A stretch of DNA of 64,000 bases, from the NCBI GenBank assembly GCA_036971715.1, contig JAVHJL010000004.1, positions 2,790,001-2,854,000 on the forward strand. The letters run 5' to 3'. Below the pieces are notes generated by a model. It was not told the origin of the DNA and made no database searches. It worked only from the letters and a program-made list of their open reading frames with translations. Position numbers and translations under genes: made by a program. Position 1 is the first letter of the stretch. Each line of letters starts with the position of its first letter. This DNA is from Arthrobotrys musiformis. Taxonomy: Eukaryota; Ascomycota; Orbiliomycetes; Orbiliales; Orbiliaceae. Positions 11,652 through 22,753 of the stretch are shown here, one piece after another.

Positions 11652-13020
11652 ATGTTGAGCTTCCTACGGACTTCGCGATCATTGTGGAAAAGCCGGCGGT
11701 CTCAGAACCCAGATCTACGGTTCTATCGGGTGACCTTTGCGCCCTATCTCTCGTTCAGACGATGGGGTCGTCCCGTTGTCGCCGTCGGAATGGCCGCCGG
11801 CTTCGTTTATTACAATAGTGAGATGCTGGAGAAGTCTTTTTCGAAAGGACCGTTTTATATACCGCTATGGTTCGCATCTAGCACGCCTGCGCCCTTGTAC
11901 GAAGTGGGTGGACCCGAGCATAAAGATTATACCGACTTGATGAGGGATGCCCAACGTCGGGTCGATGCTGAAGGTATGGATCACCCACCTTTTATATCAT
12001 CTACAATCTGGGAGGTTTTCATGATGCTTACGGTTTATATCGTTCTCTAGATGTTGTTTTACATGCGGTCAAGAAACGGATTATGGCCTCGAGCCTGAAC
12101 ATGGGTCAATGGGAGGGTTTTGCCAGTCCGTTCTGGATGACATTCCGTCTCGCAGCCCCCGGAGTCACATGGTCACGGAAAAAGTTAGTGTCCTTGCATC
12201 TTTTGTTTTATGGCCTTTTCATGAGTTCGAATAGCTAATTGTGTACCACAGCCTCGCCATTTCGTTTTCAGGCATCGAACTCGTTGATCAACCTGTATCA
12301 AGCCGGAATGTTATGCGGTTCAACCGCATGGTTTACCCACGGGCTGCCGCTCTTACCATGCAAACGACTTTCGGCTCCATGTACAACTCCATCCGCCAGG
12401 CTGTCTGGCCCGGCGAAGCAACCCCTCCACCCAAGCCAAATCCTCTCGTGAAACCAGATCCGCCGAAGAAGGAACAGCAGAGATTAGACGTCCCCCTTCT
12501 CCCTTCCGGGGCGATAATGGCCATCCACGAAGCAGCAGAGAAAGGTGCTTCGACGATGTTCAAGGAAATGACTCGTGACTATCAAAAGAACGCCCCTCCC
12601 CCGCCGAGGGGGTGGATAGTTGCCGACGGCACCGTCCGTTTAGTTGGCACGGAGTTGGTCTTGATCCTTGATTTCCGGGTCGCCTTCAACCCGAAGAACT
12701 TTGACCAGCATTATGTTTACGAGATGAACCCGAGGCACCATTCCCCGAGATTGGGGGTAAATATTCACACGTTCGAGAAACCTGGCCTACCGCCGCCGCC
12801 CAAGGCCCCTCCGAAGCAAAAGCAGCCGCAAAAGCGGCAAAGGCAGATAGCGGAACGGGAACAACCGCCTCCACCGCAGCCGCCCCCGGAGACAGAACCA
12901 CTTCAGAAACCGGCCGTCTCTGTTGAGGCTCCAGCTGTTCCTCCCGAACAACAGCAGCAACCATCACAGGGCGGGCCACGGCCGCAGCAGGCGGAACAGG
13001 AAGTACCGCGGAAGCGGTAA
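11652..13020 (+). CDS. Uncharacterised mitochondrial-type protein with Pro/Gln-rich tail
   Basis: Three exons (11652-11973, 12051-12183, 12252-13020) give 407 residues. The N-terminus is basic and Ser/Arg-rich without acids for about 35 residues, like a mitochondrial presequence. It is followed by a short hydrophobic helix near 42-57. The middle part (about 108-290) is globular, with a block rich in Trp and aromatic residues around the second exon. The last 100 residues are Pro/Gln-rich and low complexity. I do not recognise a named domain. The N-terminal layout suggests an inner-membrane or matrix protein; this is inference. Phases agree at both junctions (introns 77 and 68 nt), and codon use resembles the neighbouring genes, so the gene itself is well supported. 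Confidence 0.7.
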
Positions 13021-13840
13021 TTGATCTCCACTCCCGCGTGTATCATTTTTTTTTATAATTTTGTTACCTTCCATCACCGCTCCGTTCTAGAGCTCCAAGG
13101 GTAAAGAGGTTACCAGCGGTTTTTACTTACACGAACTTCCCCTCCACACACTTCTTGTTTATATTATGCAATTTTTCTTCTCCGACCTAAAGCCCGGAAA
13201 ACTCCCTTATCCTCCGTCCACTGGTTTCTCTTTTTTTCGGCATCCCGGCGTTTTCCTGATAGGGTTTGGCTAGTTTGTGGGTTTATTTATTTGTACTGGC
13301 TATTGTATTACTCTTTAGTTTTTTTCAACACCGAAACAAGAAGTGTAGAATATGGAATTTAGCAGCGGTCTCTGTTTTCCTGGGGTCTCGGATATTGTTA
13401 TCCGAGCTGATGATGATAGAATAATGACGAGTTTTTTCTTTGTATTCATAGTATAGTATATATATAATCATGCTGGTATTTTATATACTAGCCACCCACC
13501 CATATATCTATCTATCTATCAACAGGGCAACCGGCGAGCCGGTGTGTGGGGAGGAATAGAGATGTAGATGCCTCAATATATAAATTATCAATAAGATGAT
13601 TCGCTCTCCTCGCAATAATAACCAAAAATCAAGCAAAGAGCAGGACGCCTCCCTGCGATTAATAGTACTTAATACCTATATGATATAACAAGAAATATGT
13701 GGTACTTTTTCCCCCCCAAATATCGGGATGAAGACCTATCATCCGTGGCCTTAAATCCATATCATCCGCACATCCTACGCCCCGCTAGCAATTCATACTA
13801 TCGAAACACCTTTGTAAAGAATACACCACCGCTGGAGATT
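13021..13840. other. Convergent intergenic gap
   Basis: An 820-base region between the mitochondrial-type gene (+) and the DAD1 gene (-). It is T-rich next to the first stop, with TATATA and TATC runs near 13455-13520. A plus-strand open frame at 13697-13954 overlaps the last DAD1 exon antisense and is a shadow. Confidence 0.5.
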
Positions 13841-14492
13841 TTAATTAATGAAGTTCACGCAGAAGAAGTGGAGCGTCAAGCTACCGAATACAAAATCGGC
13901 GAATGCTCTATAGAAAAAAAATTATACGTTGTTAGTGAAAGAAATACGAAATAAGAATGCTGTTTAAAAAGGGAAAAATATACCTCTCCGGGGATACGCT
14001 TGAGAATTCTGTCTTATTCGCTGGGTTTGTTTGGATTCTTAACGAGGCGGTGAGGACGAATTGACCGACGGTGGCGCCAAAGCCGGCGAGGAAGGCATTG
14101 AATGGCTGAAATCATAGTTAGTTCTTGTAATCTTTATATATATAATCGTCCCAGCCGGATTTTAGAAGAAGACATACGTAATTGCCCGCAATGACACAGT
14201 ACACGAATTGGATAGCACCGACAATGACGAGGAATCCCAGGAAGACATCGATCAGCTTGGTCCGCTGCGGGGTGTCCTTTTGATATTTCTCCCAGATGGC
14301 ACCGGCAACAGCGAACGGTGACGAATTGGCCGACAGTTTCACTGTAGATGTAGATGATGAGGAAGAAGATGTAGTGGTAGTTGCAGGAGCCGTGGTGGTG
14401 GCTTTGGGGGCCGTTTCGACGGATGTATTTGGCGTCGTCGGTCGTACCGCGGATGGCTCTGGAGTAGTGGCACGGGCAGCTTTGCGAGCCAT
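13841..14492 (-). CDS. OST2: Oligosaccharyltransferase subunit DAD1/Ost2
   Basis: Three exons (14492-14178, 14105-13984, 13907-13841) give 167 residues. From about residue 67 the protein follows the DAD1 family: WEKYQKDTP, a membrane helix at 81-101, the GNYPFNAFL loop, a second helix at about 107-126, and the terminal block RAFADFVFGS to FCVNFIN. Ost2 is an ER-membrane subunit of the complex that transfers the Glc3Man9GlcNAc2 glycan to Asn in nascent proteins. Animal DAD1 is about 113 residues; here a Ser/Thr/Ala-rich extension of about 55 residues precedes the core. The last exon is only 67 nt and was located from the conserved C-terminus. Introns are 72 and 76 nt. The gene diverges from the TMEM14-like gene, with 523 bases between starts. 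Confidence 0.92.
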
Positions 14493-15015
14493 TGTGACTG
14501 ACGGATTACTCGAAAACGGGTACCTTTTTTTGTATACTTGGTATTTAGAGATACAGAGGGCAAAGACGTATCGGTTCTATGCCTGCACGTGCTGATACGT
14601 CGAGAGGGGGATGTCGATGCCGCGGTGGGATTAAATTGGAATTGCAATCGATTGGAGAGAAGATGACAGCATAGCTTAAGCCAGAAGTCGTTTCGCGGTT
14701 TGGGTTGCGTACGCCCTTTGATACCCTGGCCTGTGTCCCGTAGTGTATTGGCCTGGCTGGTCTGCAAGTGCGGCTCGCCTGGCTCTGACCTGACCACACG
14801 CGCAACACACGCGCAACACACCGTTGTGTTGTGAATTACTTAAGCCGGGCAGCACAAACTCCGCGGCCGACCACACCGAACCGACCGATTTGTCAGGTTC
14901 GAATTCCCCAAGTGCAAGTCTGGATATATTATCGATCTGGTTTGATCCAAACAAGTCATCTGTCATTACCATTATCCTCCCTTGCCGGAAACCTAGGTCG
15001 AAAAATATCCTCAAG
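14493..15015. other. Divergent promoter region
   Basis: A 523-base gap between the starts of the DAD1 gene (-) and the TMEM14-like gene (+). It contains a CACACGCGCAACACA duplication near 14800-14822. A B-box-like GGTTCGAATTCC at about 14896 has no matching A-box, so no tRNA is called. Confidence 0.45.
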
Positions 15016-15791
15016 ATGGTAAGGGTCGAGATCTATACGTCAATTGTTCGGTTTCTCCGTTCTTTGAGGCGTGCGGTGCTGATTTTTATATCTCGATGGC
15101 ATGACAGGAACATCCAGCATTCACTCTTGCCGCCCTCGTACGTCGCAGCTTCGATGTCTTACTTGAACATGCATAGGTATCTTTAGGCTGACTGGAACCC
15201 ACAGTGCACCTTTGGCGGGGCCATGGGATTCGCGTGAGTTATCATTCCATTCGAGCTTGCTCTATGCAAAGAAGATACTATGATAGGACGTGAGAAGAAC
15301 TAATTCAGAAATTTTTATAATTTCAATTGATAGACGAACCGGATCTAGTAAGTATTGAATAAACCGAAATATTCCACCGAGGGATTCTGGTTTTCTAATT
15401 GTATTCCTTGACAATAGTCCCATCGTTGGTAGCCGGTGTCGGTATCGGTGCCATGTACGGATACTCTGGTTATCTCCTCAAGAAGAATGCAAACTATGGC
15501 ATTGAACTTGCTATCCTTGCATCTCTCGTCCTTGGTAAGGATATAGTTCTCCATTCGCTATGTATTGGAATAAAACAATTAACGGGGATATAGGCGGTGC
15601 CATGATTCCACGGGCGATCAAGACGAGGAAGCCATTGCCAATCGCCATGTCGGTGCTGGCCATCACTGGCGGGGCTTACTATATCAAGAAGTAAGTAGCC
15701 ATTGGTTGATTCTTTGGTAGGTTATAATAGACTGCTAGGCCCCTTGCTGATTGTGATTTCTCCGCCGAGTAGATACAGAGAATTTAACTGA
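15016..15791 (+). CDS. TMEM14-family small membrane protein
   Basis: Seven exons (15016-15018, 15108-15137, 15205-15233, 15334-15347, 15418-15534, 15594-15690, 15773-15791) give 102 residues. Exon 1 holds only the ATG and exon 4 only 14 nt, yet every junction keeps frame and the product matches the UPF0136/TMEM14 fold. A Gly-rich GGAMGFA first helix is followed by the GS(I/V)PSLVAG turn, GYSGYLL, a LASLVLGGAM helix, RAIKTRKP and a last helix ending in KKYREFN. Animal TMEM14 proteins sit in mitochondrial or ER/Golgi membranes, and TMEM14C is tied to porphyrin transport; the role of this one is not shown. Small exons make an automatic prediction likely to miss it. The stop lies 186 bases from the convergent ligase stop. 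Confidence 0.85.
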
Positions 15792-15977
15792 AGTTGAGGA
15801 TTTTATGGGTGTTTGGCCATCTCGGCCTCATCATTGAATACAATAGCCCAGAAAGTTGAAATGCATGAATCTCCACTTCTATATCGTACAATTGTTTATT
15901 CGTATCTCGTGAGACATAAGGCCAAGAACCGTCTAGATGCCAAACCTCTAAACTGGTGAGGAAAACGAAGTTGTATC

Positions 15978-18824
15978 TTATTCGTCAAAATCTCCTTCGA
16001 CTTCATCTCCTCCAACACCCCCTGCGGGTTTCCCACTGTTCATCTGCTTCCGATACATTGCAGCAAGGTCCTCGCTCGTGCTGGCTTCTTCTATACTCTT
16101 ATCCTCTCTCTTGCGTAGAAACCTTGGAAACCGCAGCGAAAGACCCCTTTCCTCTGAGACCAGCCCAATCGCAGAAGTGTAATTTGGGCTTAGGGTGATA
16201 TCTGCAAAGACGATCTCCCACACCTCCTGGGGCTCGAACCAGACGTTCGGATGTAACTCCGGGGCCTCTATATATGGCTTCTTCGTCCTTGTGGTGTTCT
16301 CGCCATCCTCTGAATACTTCTCCTTCATTTCTTGATAAAAGGCGTCCGTGAATCCAGACATGCATTTGCACACTGCCTCGAGTGAGCCTGTGTCTGGGTT
16401 TCGAACGGCCAATAACTTTATACTAGTTAGTACATATCGAATAAACGGGATAAATGGAATGAATGGGGCAATTGGAACGGGGAGGCGTACGATAGGGGAC
16501 CACCATTTGCTTTTTCTGCCCATACCATGCCATCCAGCGATTGGTATGACATCTAGTGTATCCGTTGATGCATCGTAGTCCTTCTTTACCTTCAACCAGG
16601 ATTCTAGTCGTTTATCGGGCTCGTATGTAGCTAGTAAAGGCTTTCTCTTGCCGCCCTTTCTGGGCTCCTTGCCCTTGATAGCCTTTCCTTTCGGATTGGG
16701 TTTCTTTTGGACCTCCTCGACCAAGGTATCGAGATCGGTAGTATCCGTTTCAAGGGCGTCACTATCGCCAGCGGGCACTTCATTATCGAGCAGCTTGACC
16801 ATAACGCCCTCGCACTTCTCTTTCAAACTACCTTTGAAGAACTCAATGACGGCATCTTGGTCATCTGCGGTGGCGTCTAAGCTTTTGACCCAAGTAAAGC
16901 GTTTCTCGACTTCAACAAACTCCTCCCTTAATAACTTCCGCCGCTCACGGAATGACTTCCCTAGTAGCTCCTCTCCATTCAACTGCATCAGATCGAATGC
17001 GAACATACAAACAGTAACTTGAACGGTCCCGATTGTTACATCCTTCCTCCCTCTCGAGGCCAGCGTCTGGAATGTCTTGAGATCACCGGTGTCGCTATTA
17101 ATCGCCACCACTTCTCCTTCCATAATGAATGTTTTAACATTGGGTCCTCTGATCGAAGGTATCAACGCCACCAGGTCTGGGTATTTGTCCGTCATATTCT
17201 CCAAATGACGACTAAATATCGACACCTTGCCCTTTTCATCACAATGAATCTGTGCTCTTTGACCGTCGTACTTGTATTCCGCGGTAAACTCTCGAGATCC
17301 CAACCTACCCAGCATTTCCGGGAGATCTCGGGTGATACTACCCAACATTGGTTTTAACGGGGTGTGCACCGTCAATTTGCAAATATCCTTTAGTCCCGCC
17401 AGGCCGGCGGTGAGCAGGCCGGGGACTATTTCGTTGTAGTTTGGGCATCTGGCGAAACAGGCTTTGACGATTTCCTCCGCGGCGGAGAATATTTCGGTTT
17501 TTTCCTCCTTTGGGAGTTTTGATAACGCGGAGGGGGGGTTCGGGGAGGAGGGTGGGTGAGTCATGAGGAAGGCCCGTGATAGGGCTATCAGCATTGTCGT
17601 TTTCACGGCACCGATTCGCAACTAGGCTGATGTTTAGCAAATCTGGAAATTCCATGTAGAAAGTATTTTGTATGAGAGCCTTACATGTTGGACTAAAGTG
17701 CGGGCAAGGTACCGGACTTCTTCTCCCCTAGATTGGACAAGGAGCCGTTCGACAATCCTCTGCTTGGTTTCTTGAGATCCGGTGCCCTTTGACCGTGATA
17801 TCTTCACAAGAGATGAATAGACATCATTGACAGCTAGGTAGGTCATTTTAGCATTATTACAACCACTGGGCTATATTTTAAGAAGCATATTTTGGCATTC
17901 AAACATACTTAATGGTACGGGCTTCCGCAACTGGAGGGTTCTCTGCTTAACCTTTGCTTCGAACGCAGCGTCCCCCGCATCTCCATGTTTATTATAAAGG
18001 GTACGAAGACCCTTTTGATCCAGCCCGCCTACTTTGATGAGTGCCTTACTGATAACTGAGCCACCGATCCCGAGTTCGGTCTGCTCATGTGGCGGGCCTA
18101 TGTCGTTTGTAGTCAACCAGACAGCGGGTAGTAGAGAAGCAGGATCACAGGCGATGGCGGTCCTCAAGAAGTTCGTAAGGGTGTCTACGATCTTGATACG
18201 AGATCTTGTGGAGTTTATGAGGACGAAGGCGCGGGTTAGAAGGCTATATGACAATTTCCCGTCCGGCAGGCTTTGAATTAGGGTCTTATAGTCTTCTGGG
18301 TTAAATGATAATGGATCTGTGTCGAATGGGAGTTCGTCGATTAGTTTATCCCACTCGGGTTTATTCTCTAATTGGATCTTTGCATCCGCGGGAGGAGGAG
18401 GAGCCGGTTCCTTGGGTGGTTCTGATTGTTCTCCTCTTTTTGAGCTTTCTGGGGGGTAATCCTCTACGGCTTTCTCTTTCCCAGAATTACTCCTCTCTCC
18501 GTCTTCCTCTTCTTGAAGCTTTCTGGCTAGCTCTCGGTCTTTGGCCTCCTGCTCCGCTGAGACGGACCTTTGGGATGACTCCCCGGCCTGAGCATCCTTC
18601 GATGCACTAGCGGATAACAAAGCATCCTCCTTCGCCCACTGCTCATGAAGTTTTCGAGCTAGCTCTTCATCTGTAAGACCTTCGTTCGATTCTGCATCGG
18701 ACACCAGCTTCAACTTCGAAGGAGCAGGCTGCTTCCGTCCGAAAAAGAAGTCGAGGGTGGGACCTTTGCTCGGAGATCCGGTCTTATCGTTCTTCTTGCG
18801 CCTTTTGGCTGGGCTTTCCGGCAT
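15978..18824 (-). CDS. CDC9: DNA ligase I (ATP-dependent, Cdc9/LIG1)
   Basis: Three exons (18824-17909, 17833-17685, 17621-15978) give 902 residues, normal for eukaryotic ligase I. The adenylation motif EYKYDGQRAQIH is in exon 3, with catalytic Lys near residue 472. Downstream motifs IMEGEVVA, FAFDLMQLNG, EGVMVKL and WLKVKKDY are all present, and an OB-fold part ends near GLSLRFPRF. The enzyme seals Okazaki fragments and repair nicks. Near the N-terminus, TLDFFFGRK (about 23-31) is a PCNA-binding box whose usual first Gln is replaced. Two similar ELARKL repeats, at about 54-59 and 98-103, lie in the disordered leader. The first residue of exon 3 is a TTG codon right after the acceptor, so exon 3 is not a separate gene. 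The gene diverges from RINT1/Tip20. Confidence 0.95.
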
Positions 18825-19395
18825 GTTTAGATCATACGGGGGTGTTTATTTCATCTGGATAAGAATGATTTTAGGAAGCGCTTCATCCCGTGCATCTGTG
18901 GTTTGTGGTATTGGTCATTTGGAGGTGGGGCTGGAGGTTGTTCGCGGGATCGTTGGGAAGACGCGAACGACGGGTGCAACACGCTTTCATGATGTCATAT
19001 GACGCCGGGTCCCGTGAAAGCTACTTCCGCGAAATTATGTTTGGGAGGTTGAAAAATATAGATAAAGGAATAGTAATAAGTCTCAAGGGATTTGAAGCTA
19101 TTCATATTGTTTTTGATAATAGTTTCTCCTGCTTTCGAGGAGAATCGGGTCGGTAGAAAGTGATATTGTATTGTATTGCACTGCACCGAATGTCATATGT
19201 TGCAGGTTGTGTGTTTGAATGGAGGGCAAACTAGGCCAAGCCAGTTTAATTCGGTGTCCTTTTTGACGAACTGAGCAAATTTATAGGCCAAGTTGAACCC
19301 AAAGTTAAACAGAGCGCTCCCTTTGTGACGTCTATGAACGAGACCGAACAGAGCTGAGTTTCGTAGGGAAAAGAACATATCCGGGTTCCGCAAAA
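18825..19395. other. Divergent promoter region of ligase and Tip20/RINT1 genes
   Basis: A 571-base gap between two divergent starts. No ACGCGT (MCB) element was seen upstream of the ligase ATG; only loosely related ACGCG-containing bases occur at about 18960-18972. No gene is supported. Confidence 0.4.
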
Positions 19396-22182
19396 ATGGC
19401 CTCCGCTCAGCTGGTGGAGCAGGATGCTCGGGTATACGACTTCCTAAATGACAAAATCCAGACTTCTGCGGATCTCAGGTCGCTGGATTCGCTGCTCGAT
19501 GCATTGAGGAATCAGCATAGTCTTTTACAGCAACAGGTATGCACAAAACCCGCCCCAACTACGAAGGGTAAAGATAGTTTATCTAACATGGATTCTATAG
19601 CTCGATCAAGTTGGAAAGGACCTGGACGAAGCGCAAACGGAGCAGAAGCAGCATGCCAGCTCCGTTCTGACCAAGTCGCACCAGTACCTCCAGCGCCAGA
19701 CCGAGATTGATGCGAGACTGGAGAAAGTCCGGACGTCTCAAACGGTCTCGGACGTCGTTTTGAATTACCGAAGGAATCTTGACCGACTGAAGCAGTTGGA
19801 GATTGCGAAGGGGTATATTACGATCCTTCAGGCTGTCAATGTCTTGAAGAAGCAGACGCAGGATGTTATCGCCAGTGATCCGAAAGCGGCGCTGGTGCCG
19901 TACTACCAACTGCAGCAGATATCAGCACAGCTGAGGCGGAAGCATGAAATCGCGGAGGGCGCGGCGGTTCATTTGGTGGAATATGTTGAGCAGGCTACGA
20001 CTGAGCTTTGGGACGATATGAAGGAGCGTTTGTCGAAGCAGTTTCAAACTACGCTGGATGCTATCGGGTGGCCTACACAAGATCTCTCACCGGAAAAAAT
20101 GCAGCAGTTTGATACGGAGTTTGTGAAGATACTCGCATTAAGGAAAACGTAAGCATAGGATTTTTTGGAGAAGCTAAATCGTACGCTAACAATAGTGTCA
20201 TAGTGATGAGGAAATCGCGGCGAATGTTGACATATCGGCGTTCAAATCTCTGAACCAGATATCGCAAACGCCAAAATATGCTCCATTGCTAGCTTTCACC
20301 GCTCTATCCAAAGCATTTGCCCTTCGGTTCCGCTACCACTTCGAAGGCGACAGGCAAACAAACAAACTCGAAAAGGTGAATTGAATCGACTTGTCAAATG
20401 TAAAGAATACCAGCTGACAGTTCCTAAGCCCGAATGGTACCTTCAACATGTAGAAAATCTCATCCGAGAATACCAGTCATTTTGTACGGAGTTCCTACAA
20501 CCAATCATCGATTCAGGGGAACTGCGGAACCACGATGCGGTCCAGGAGTTCATAACATCTCTGCTTCCCATAATCCGGCGTAAGATTGATAGTGATCTAC
20601 CGCTGTTGGCGGCACAGGGGCCATTGGCTTCTCATTTTGTGCAGGAGACAATCAAGTTCGATGCGATGCTTCGGGAAGAGTACCTCTATAGCCCATTTGG
20701 TATTGATCCGGATGACTGGAGAGGGATAACCCACGAAGTTCTCACTATCAATGATAGCGACTTTTTCAAGAAGTGGTTGGTTGTTGAGAAAGACTGTAAG
20801 TCTTCGTTCAAATTTAATTTATCGCAGAACTAGGCTAATACACCACTCCAGTTGCTCTGGCTCGATATGAGAATATTATCGCTGCGGAAGATGCGTGGGC
20901 GATTGACTATGACGCCGTCGAACCGAACGAAACCAAGCCTACAAAGTCTGCTTTCCGGGTTAAAGAATTGCTTGAGCTCGTGACTGAGCGATACCGACCC
21001 CTACAATCCTTCTCCCAGAAGTTGCGGTTTTTGACGGATATTCAGATTACTATCCTGGACAAATACCACGACAGGGTACACTCTTCTATCGAGGCCTTCA
21101 AAATGCTGTCTTCGTCGATTGGGCGGGCGGTGCAAGGTATGGGGAAGCAAGATGCGGAATCCATCACCGGCCTAACGGGATTGGAAAGATTGTGCCGAGT
21201 TTATGGGAGCGCATTGTTTCTCACCAATTGCATGAGAGACTGGGGCGAGGACTTGGTTAGTAGAGCGATCAATTTCTATAATGGACGGGAACTTAGCTAA
21301 TGAGGTATTAGTTCTTTCTAGAGATGTGGGAAGAATTGGGGTCCCGTGCTAGGAAGAACACGGTAGGGGGGTTGATCAGTAGCATCGCAAGCCTGGCGTC
21401 GGCGTCGCAGGCACAAACTGAAGAAGAGGGTGCACTGTTTGATGAGATGGCAGCTGCATACTCAACAATCCTCAAAGAAGTAGCCAATATGATCCACGAT
21501 CTAACCAGTAATGCTATCCGAGAGGACCTCAAGGCCTACTATAAAATGTGAGTTTGATTCGTCTCGAATTTCCAGTGGCGCCTCTAACCCACAATAGTCC
21601 GCAATGGCAAGTAATAGACGAAGCGGAATCGAAAGAATCAGGTCATTCCTCTGAGCTCGTCCCCCTGCTCAAGACGCTATCATCATTCTGCCCCTACCTA
21701 TCTCGCTTCTGGGCGCCAAATGTGTTTCAGCGAGAATTCCGCCGGGTTCTAGTTTCAACAGAAAACTATTTAATTGATAGCATCGTTTCGCGAAACCAGT
21801 TCTCGGAGCAGGGCGGGCAGCAGTTCTTTCGAGATATGCAAGCCGTGTGGTCTGCTTTGCACCAATGGATTCCCGACGCACCCGGCGTAATGAGAAGGTT
21901 AGTATATCACTTCCATGCATCAACAAAAATGACGCGGATTCGTGGCTTTGCTGACAGCACAATTGCAGGCTACATGAAACGTGCATATTGCTGGCATTAC
22001 CGGCTGAGGTAAAAGATCCAGACTCTTCCGAAGCCCAAAGGACACTTAAGCACGTTGTGGACTGTATGTTTGAAGACAACCAAAAAGCCAGGGCTGTAAT
22101 GGAAGAGCTCGGCATCTACAGCTTGACTATCTCAGAAGCACGGAATACCCTACAGCGGCGAGTTGACAGCTGGCAGAAATAA
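19396..22182 (+). CDS. Tip20/RINT1 family tethering subunit (Dsl1 complex)
   Basis: Eight exons (19396-19536, 19601-20148, 20204-20375, 20429-20795, 20852-21255, 21324-21547, 21598-21897, 21969-22182) give 789 residues. The first 110 residues are coiled-coil-prone (heptads with Gln/Leu). The RINT1 core follows, with RFRYHFEGDRQTN, then PEWYLQHV and FDAMLREEY. Tip20/RINT1 with Dsl1/Zw10 and Sec39/NAG tethers COPI vesicles at the ER. The fourth exon start at 20429 was chosen because it restores the conserved KPEWY and leaves a 53-nt intron with a CTGAC branch; the earlier AG at 20413 would leave only 38 nt. The C-terminus shows the helical-rod pattern typical of the family. Length is in the family range. 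Confidence 0.88.
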
Positions 22183-22753
22183 TATCACCTTATGGGGCGT
22201 TTTTTTTTTTAAATTGTACATAGTACACAGTAGTGTAGCGAGTAGTGTAGCTAATGGAGCTTGGCAATTCCGAATAATGTCAAGTAGCTCAGGAGTTACC
22301 GATAAACCATTAATGCAACGGGCACACATATCTTGTATGCTGTATTGTAACGTCACGGGGCCTCCTGTGGCTGTTATTTCGCTGCCAAAACCGGCTTTAT
22401 AAAAGTCCAGACCGTATACATGTATGTCGACACATGACCCCCCGTGCGCTTGTCCAGTCGACGGCGGCGCCGTTTGTCTCAGCCTTCAGAAGCCACTCGG
22501 CAGGACCTGCCGGCCAGTCACGGCGTGTTTTTTACTTTGTTTGCCATATTTTGCGTTGTTATTGTTGGAATTATTTTAACCAAAAAGACAATCACAGCCC
22601 CGACAATATTACAATCCGCTCTGATATCAAATTGCAAATGCAATCCAATCAAGACAAGTCATCCTTCGACCCAAGCTGCAGCCGTCCTTGTTTGAAATAA
22701 CGACACCCGTCGAATCACTTTGCATCCAAGCCTATCACAGCACCCGCTCGACT
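22183..22753. other. Intergenic gap upstream of the Tan1 gene
   Basis: A 571-base gap between two plus-strand genes. The first part is T-rich (3' flank of the Tip20/RINT1 gene), with TAGTGTAGCGAGTAGTGTAG as a short near-repeat at about 22230-22250. The remainder is promoter-like DNA. No gene is seen. Confidence 0.45.

Noticed and set aside
14893..14906. B-box-like GGTTCGAATTCC
   Set aside because: One base too long for the B-box consensus and no A-box upstream; it lies in a promoter.
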